Under the pieces are notes generated by a model that did not search any database, was not told the origin of the DNA, and saw nothing but the letters and a program-made list of their open reading frames with translations. The translations under genes were made by a program, and so were the position numbers. Shown here one piece after another: positions 58,028 through 64,000 of a stretch of DNA of 64,000 nt. Position 1 is the first letter of the stretch. The number at the start of each line of letters is the position of its first letter. The stretch is taken from assembly GCA_028641055.1 (NCBI GenBank), contig JAPCYS010001234.1, forward strand, positions 1 through 64,000. The letters run 5' to 3'. This DNA is from Alopecurus myosuroides. Lineage: Eukaryota; Streptophyta; Magnoliopsida; Poales; Poaceae.

Positions 58028-58395
58028 TGTTACAAATCGTAGGCGCACTGTAGATCTACCGAGGACCAAGCAATCGTAGCACGATGACGACACCGAGATT
58101 TGTTAACGCAGTTCGGCGAACTCGCCTACATCTGCGGGGCATGACTACGGGCGCACCTCCCCATTGATACCGCTGCACCGGCCGCCTTGGTCGCCGGCAC
58201 AAGCCGCCGGCTTCCCTTGCACGCCTGCTGCTATCAAGTTGTCATGGTTACATTGTGTGGCACCCCCCATATTATATGGGAGACCCAGGCTACAAGAGTT
58301 CGACTCTACCACTACTCGTAACTTATCCACACCTATTACAACTCCAAGTCCAAACGTAATCTAACACGTACACAATATTCGACACAAATACAACA
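58028..58395 (-). repeat. 3' LTR of the 2.7 kb element
   Basis: Plus-strand ends TGTTACAAATCG and AATACAACA. It corresponds base for base with 60355-60722 by eye at an offset of 2327. It is preceded on the minus strand by the polypurine tract. Confidence 0.93.
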
Positions 58396-60354
58396 AACTC
58401 CACCTTGGCGAATATTCTCCACCACCTTGAATTCGTCAATGTGTCAAACCTCCATGTACTCCGGTCTTGAGCTGTCTTCCATGAGCTCCACCGCTACTCT
58501 TAGACTCCACGTGACTCCACCTGCAACTGTAGTCCCTTCTTCCTGTTTAACGCCATCACGTACCGACCATAGTCCAAGTGACGAACTTCCAACTTGAAGG
58601 AATTTCACCGTTGCTTTTTAGTCACCTTGAATCAAATTCACAGCGGTCTCATCTTTTTCTTGGATAGTCTTCTACATGTCCCGCAGCTATAGCACTCAAC
58701 CTCCTTCTGTATCTTGTCAACCCGCACTTTGCCATGTGCATTCAACATCACAGAATATACGGCCATGTACTCTCCAAGCTTCGGGCATTATAAACTGTCC
58801 AACACTTTCTCAGATTCCCCATGGCTGACCCACGTCTATCACCTGACGTCAATCTCCATAGACCTTGTCACCAACATGAATCCGGTACTCGTCAACACTG
58901 CTTCAGAGCCCCTGCACACATGTCAAACCACATGTCCGACCGCCCGTGCCCTGGTCCGTTGCCGTGTCCCGTGCTTACCGCACGCCTCGCCGCTATTACC
59001 GCGTCGATCATCCGCAATCTTGGCCAAGATCTCGAGGGTCGCTAACCCACACCATCTCAGACCCCATTGCAGATAACCATCAGTCATACCTGACCGATGC
59101 CGAGTTCCACGTATCTCTCGAACCCTGACGTCCAGTCCGACAAATGTGCTTCTCGCCTTCCCGCTGACTAAGCTTCGACTCTCTGCACTTATGCCGTAGC
59201 CCCTCTATCAGCTGAGTGGAATTGTCAGACTCCAGCTCCACCTTCAACATGACTCCATGGTAGATGATCAGTCCACCCCGCGCCCCGTCGACCTCAAGAT
59301 CTCATGCGTACGTCATCTTGAATCAACCCCGCGCCATTGCATGTCGAAGCACGCATATCCATGCGCCGCGTGTTGCCACGCCACAGAATCCGGACACCAT
59401 CAGCCATCACGCTCCTACGTCGTCATCGCCGATTTTCACCGTATTCTGTCCCGTAAGACTGTTCAGTCCAACCCAGCCGAACGCATCCGACTGCAACCAT
59501 GCTCCACCTTGTGCCTAGTACACCCGGCAAATTGCCGTGCACTGTCTGGCGCCCGTATATGCATGATCCTCCATGACACACTCCAGACTCATCGAGCCTC
59601 ATATGTGCATCACCAATCTGTCACTTCCGTATTGATTCTCGTGTACACATAGCAACACATCCAAAAGAAATTCAACTTTGGGAGCTCCTTGGGTGCACCT
59701 AGCAAGTACACCACAATTCCCCAAATCTTTTTTTCTCTCTCATGTTGCTCTCCAACACACGAACAACAACCTGTGCAGATTTTTTTGTAGGTAACAAATC
59801 ACGTACGTAGCTGCTTCTTGCTTCCAATCGATCCACCATCAAGAAAACTGAGCCTGCGCGCACGCGCGTACGGCCACGCACTGGGAATTAATCCTGCTCC
59901 TGCGCCAAAAGCTGCACCCTAGCCCACCGAGCCTGGACACCGATCCGGTCTGCTACGCACGCCCCAAACATGACTATGTTTTCCATCGCTCCTGCCATGT
60001 GGACGCTCGACCTGTAATCTCGTCGAGTTGATCTGCGGCTGCCGTCTCCCAAGGATGGCCGCCTCAGCGTCTTGTGCCTCACGACTTTCCATCCGCTGGC
60101 CATGACCGGCGCGACGCAGACCGCGCACACGGCACACTTTTTCCGATCGATCTAATCCGTTTCCAAAGAGATTTTGTCGCCACCGTTCCGATCCGCCTAG
60201 CTGATTCGATCTGCTCTCACGCGGGTCTCCGTAAAAAATCATTCGATCCCTTCCAGCTCGCTTATGATCAGTTTCAACTCCACAACTTTTCTCTTTCGGA
60301 TCTGCTTCCTCTAGATGAACTTTCCGTGGCCTTCAACCTTGCTCTGATACCACG

Positions 60355-60722
60355 TGTTACAAATCGTAGGCGCACTGTAGATCTACCGAGGACCAAGCAA
60401 TCGTAGCACGATGACGACACCGAGATTTGTTAACGCAGTTCGGCGAACTCGCCTACATCTGCGGGGCATGACTACGGGCGCACCTCCCCATTGATACCGC
60501 TGCACCGGCCGCCTTGGTCGCCGGCACAAGCCGCCGGCTTCCCTTGCACGCCTGCTGCTATCAAGTTGTCATGGTTACATTGTGTGGCACCCCCCATATT
60601 ATATGGGAGACCCAGGCTACAAGAGTTCGACTCTACCACTACTCGTAACTTATCCACACCTATTACAACTCCAAGTCCAAACGTAATCTAACACGTACAC
60701 AATATTCGACACAAATACAACA
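60355..60722 (-). repeat. 5' LTR of the 2.7 kb element
   Basis: Adjoins the primer site with a two-base spacer. Same sequence as the other LTR, which places the insertion very recently relative to the other elements here. Confidence 0.93.
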
Positions 60723-60764
60723 GATCGCACGTACGTACACACAAAGGCTTCCGCTCGTGGGGCC

Positions 60765-61958
60765 CTCTCAGTTGTCTCACGGAAGCAAGCAAAAGCATAC
60801 TTGATACTAACGGCGTCCGGCGGACGTTCTCCGGCCGCTTTATTGCTTTCGTCCTTCTTCTTTTTTGCCTTTTTTCCGACATCTTTCGTGTTGCTCCAAC
60901 GCTCCTTTCGAGCCCAAATTTATTTTTTAAAACACGTTTGTGCGTTTAATCAATGACAAGTAAATTTTTTACGGCTCATAAGTCGACGGGCGGCCGGTTG
61001 ATTATGCTCGATCTTGTACACGGTCGGCCGACGTGTTAAGCACCTAGATCTAGGTTGATCGACCTAGATAAGCTCTTCGCTGGCGTTTTTTTACAATTTA
61101 AACGGAGTAACGTTGCCCAACCAGATGGATAGGTTATTTAGTTTCAGTTTACCCATTGTTTGTCTGGCGGAAGGTTCGGTGTGATCAGGCACGACTCCGG
61201 GATGGTTTCTTCCAGGGATCAGTATTCCGATAACTACTTTGCCATCAAATTTCAAAAGGGTTGAATTGATGTCTATATATTCCATAGTACCATTTGATCC
61301 TTGACACGCACGTACACATGCATTTCACACGTAAATCTAGTAACAATGTGCATGCATGGCGGTTAAAGTTTGAAGTCGCGTGTAACTTGCTCCATTCGAT
61401 CGGCATGAAAAGCGGAAAAATAAAGAGAGCAAGCTTTGGTTACAACCAATCAAGATTGGGATACTTTATCCCTAAAAAAAGAGATCGGACTAATGTAATG
61501 CAACTTTGCTCTTGGAGTCTGATGAGGCAAGCATCTGTCGTTGCATGAGACAACGACGATGCATGTGGATAGATGGATGGATAACTCTCTCAAGCCAAGC
61601 CAAGCCAAGCCAAGGAAAAAGGTTCATATATCAGCTTTTCAGGCTCTCTTTGGCTTAACGGCCACGCGGGCCTGACATCATCACGCGCTACCATTCTGTT
61701 CCGGCCGCTACGTTTCCTTCTTTGGCACTGTAATAATTCTGTAACGGGTTGAGGCCATTAACTGACGGGCGGTGACGGTGTTCTAATTAGTTACCGCAGC
61801 TGGCCACATCGACCAGAGACCAATAACAATAACTCATACAAGGTACTACCTCTGTTCCAAAATGTAACCTTTTGTTAGCAAGCCAAACTAGTTTGTCAAA
61901 AAGGCTTATATTTTGGAACGGAGAGAGTAATAAGTTATACTATTTTTTATTACCAATT
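60765..61958. repeat. Segmental repeat, copy 3
   Basis: Matches copy 2 at 45829-46231 and 47251-48060 without the LINE, and part of copy 1 at 15500-15960. It includes a short CCAAG/CAAGC microsatellite at 61593-61613. A Stowaway element (61846-61927) is specific to this copy. No gene was seen. Confidence 0.85.
61846..61927. mobile_element. Stowaway MITE, 82 bp
   Basis: CTACCTCTGTTCCAAAATGT and inverted end CTCTCTCCGTTCCAAAATAT with TA at 61844-61845 and 61928-61929. Confidence 0.9.
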
Positions 61959-62924
61959 TTTTTTGAACGGGGAAGAGCCGAGAAGGCCTAGGATGTTTCA
62001 TTCACTATCGGCATTGTACAATTATAAAGATAATCTTTTCGAAAAAAGAAATGACAAAAAGCCCTAAACTTTTATAGTAGGAACCCGAGGTAAAAAGCGA
62101 AAAACGCGACAGAGTCCCTGAGATCCCCGTGCTCATGCTCTGCCTATCCTTCACCATTGCCGACGACGACCAACCAAGACGCAACCGGGGACGAACCACT
62201 TGGCGAGCCTTGCGGGAGCCCACCGCGCCGACGCGAGAAGGCCTCCGTACATGGAGGTTGCTGAGAACCTTGGGCCAACCAAATTCTACATAGGCGACCA
62301 AGGTGGGAACGGTCACCCTTCGGCCAGAAGTGTCGACGTCGAGCATGATGCCAAGAAAACGCTCCCAAAAGTGGCTCCAGCGAAGTAGAAGCAGCAGATG
62401 CCGCAGTGCAGCTTCTGCTGAAAACCACAGGCAGATCACCCCGCCCCTCCTCCAGCCCCCACAGATCCACAACACATCTTGCAGTCTCCTCTCTTCCCAC
62501 TACCGAGGAAGCAAGATCGAGGAGAAGGGGTCGCCGAACACGAGAGCTTTTGGAGTTTATGCCGAGCTTATTCAAACCGCCATCTCCACCATATCCTGCA
62601 CTCTCTTCCTTCATCCACCACGGATCCAGGCAAGCAGAGCGAGGAGATACGACTTCGACGCTGCTCGTCAGCGCCAGAGCCTTGAGATGGTGTGGCACGC
62701 GACCAACTACAGCCACATAGGGCAAAGACTACAAACTAAAGCAAACCGTAGCACCTAACCTATGGCTACACCTACTGCTACTGCTGTACAAGGGGGCCTT
62801 CACCCTAATCCATGTGCTCACCGGCCGGCCGAACCTCCGGTAGGTAGAAAGGACAGGGGCGGCAGGGGAAGCTCTCATCTCGACTCTCAACGGGGGAAAG
62901 GGGGGAAATGAGTCATTTTTTTTG
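61959..62924 (-). mobile_element. LINE-derived retroposon, minus strand
   Basis: TTACCAATT occurs at 61950-61958 and 62925-62933. On the minus strand a tail ends CTCTTCCCCGTTC followed by an A run (T run at 61957-61964), preceded by a GC-rich body. No intact coding domain is visible, so it is a truncated LINE or a non-autonomous relative. Confidence 0.75.
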
Positions 62925-62933
62925 TTACCAATT

Positions 62934-63127
62934 AATGTCTTACATTTCCACAACACGCAACCCCCTTCTTCTCGGGCCGCTCGCGCGAGCGGCTCCGTAG
63001 GCCACCCGAAACTCTAGCTAGAGATCCCGTCGATCTCCTCCTCCTGGTCACGGTCGTCGTCGGCGTCGACGGTGGAGATCGCTCCCAGCCCTAAAAACTC
63101 AGATGATTAACAACGACTCTGCTGGTA
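62934..63127. other. Short low-copy stretch between retroposons
   Basis: GC-rich, with GGGCCGCTCGCGCGAGCGGC, a near-perfect palindrome, at 62976-62995. No gene is seen; probably the continuation of copy 3. Confidence 0.35.
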
Positions 63128-63807
63128 ATTGGTAATTTATAGCTAGGGGCCCCTTCGTACGTCTACAAGATCCAATAGGAAAAGCGATCTCGCCTCTTGC
63201 CTACGGCGGCTACCGTTCTGCCACGTCTCACGTGGCCTTAGGTCATGGAGGCACGATGGATCTCGGTTCTGCTGGTGCGAGGGTTTCGTTTTTAGTTGTT
63301 TTCTTGTTTTTTGTTAGGGTTTGTATCATATTTAGGATGGTGAGGCGACGGCTCCCTGAAGATGGAATAAGGTCCTCCCCAGCTAGCCCCGTTCCGGTGG
63401 TGCATCTAGCATCGCCGGAGGGCACGTGGAGGTGTGGCTCCGACTGTTCTCGCAGGATTCGGTCAGCATTTGTCTTCAGTGGATTCGATCTTCATTCATA
63501 TGTGTTCGTGTGTCTATAGGTCGAATCCTTCTGATCTTGGCTTCTCTTCATCGCCAACGGTTGCTGTTCTACTGCGCTAGTCCTGTGTGGACTTAGCACG
63601 ACGACTTCCGGACTGTCTACTACAAAAAGTTTTGCCTAACTCCGTTGATGGAGGGACGATGACAGTGGCGCGCCTTCGGCTCGCTCCATTGCTTGTAGTT
63701 GTCGCTAGGTGGTATACAGATTTAGATGTAATTTTCTTTACTTCTGATTTTCTTTGTACTATCATGATAATTGATAAATAGATGGGAAGTTTTCTCGTAA
63801 AAAAAAC
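63128..63807 (+). mobile_element. Retroposon with 14-bp target duplication
   Basis: CGACTCTGCTGGTA is at 63114-63127 and 63808-63821. The plus-strand 3' end reads GATGGGAAGTTTTCTCGT followed by eight A. The body has leader-like GC-rich and T-rich parts but no recognisable coding domain. A long variable target duplication and A tail indicate LINE-mediated insertion. Confidence 0.8.
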
Positions 63808-63883
63808 CGACTCTGCTGGTAGTAGTTTCCCCATTTGATGCCTGACGTGCTTAGTCAACTTTCCAGTAAAATGTTACCCAAGA

Positions 63884-64000
63884 CTAGTTGAATGCTCGTG
63901 CGTTGCTACGGACAGTCAAATTTCTTTCTTATCACGCATTTAAACATCATTCACCATCGAGCAAGGGAATTGTAATAAATTTCGGTAACTCAAATACATG
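63884..64000 (-). mobile_element. Probable Helitron 3' end, runs off right edge
   Basis: Read on the minus strand the sequence CCGTAGCAACGCACGAGCAT then TCAACTAG followed by T ends at 63884. This matches the Helitron terminus at 28369-28398 in layout: a hairpin-like CCGT..ACG with the GCAACGCACG loop, then CTAG next to T. The rest of the element would lie right of the window. Confidence 0.5.

Larger units (their letters stand above)
58028..60722 (-). mobile_element. Young non-autonomous LTR retrotransposon, 2.7 kb
   Basis: Two 368-base LTRs (58028-58395 and 60355-60722) look identical and are flanked by GATCG at 58023-58027 and 60723-60727. The primer site TGGTATCAGAGC is on the minus strand at 60352-60341, so the element points left, with its polypurine tract (GCCAAGGTGGAGTT) at 58409-58396. 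The internal 1.96 kb has no gag, protease, integrase or RT motif on either strand. It must have been moved by enzymes of another element. The tract and TGTTG start resemble copia. The empty site is seen in X1 at 53943. Confidence 0.93.

Noticed and set aside
59257..60406. Open frames inside the 2.7 kb LTR element as gag or pol remnants
   Set aside because: Checked for CCHC, protease, integrase and RT motifs on both strands and saw none.

Overview
This window looks like intergenic DNA from a large, repeat-rich grass genome, most likely Triticeae (wheat, barley, rye or a relative). The signs are very long Ty3/gypsy LTRs with tRNA-iMet primer sites, Stowaway MITEs, a CACTA element with GCCGTCGGCA-type subterminal repeats, a Mutator-like element with a plant mobile domain gene, Helitron ends, a full-length plant L1-type LINE, and no convincing intact host gene. 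Every long open reading frame I can identify belongs to a transposable element, and nearly all are broken.

Layout. Positions 1-6938 hold the 5' end of a minus-strand gypsy element: broken gag at the left edge, a degenerate extra reading frame upstream of gag, a primer site, and an LTR of about 4.6 kb. It sits inside the LTR of a second minus-strand element (6944-10236), which itself interrupts a dead hAT transposase gene (10237-11047). Positions 11.1-15.4 kb are mostly unassigned, with one likely retroposon tail. From 15.5 kb to the right edge the underlying DNA is a low-copy non-coding segment present about three times in direct orientation: copy 1 about 15.5-45.8 kb, copy 2 about 45.8-57.0 kb, copy 3 about 57.4-64.0 kb. 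Each copy is expanded by its own insertions.

Copy 1 carries a PIF/Harbinger-like element (16656-17730), a minus-strand retroposon, a 10.4 kb Mutator-like element (19098-29491) that contains a plant mobile domain pseudogene and a nested Helitron (23906-28398), a full-length LINE (30427-37665), and a second Harbinger-like element (38917-45411) split by a 4.7 kb solo LTR (40653-45352). Copy 2 carries a 5'-truncated LINE (46232-47250), several MITEs and a CACTA element (53989-57008). Copy 3 carries a 2.7 kb LTR retrotransposon with apparently identical LTRs (58028-60722), two short retroposons with target duplications, and a likely Helitron end at the right edge.

The repeated copies supply empty sites for several insertions. 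The LINE, the CACTA element, the truncated LINE, the 38.9 kb Harbinger element and the young LTR element can each be seen absent from the matching place in another copy. This gives insertion boundaries and relative ages directly from the window. No CRISPR array, rRNA or true tRNA gene was seen; two LTRs contain tRNA-like Pol III box motifs.
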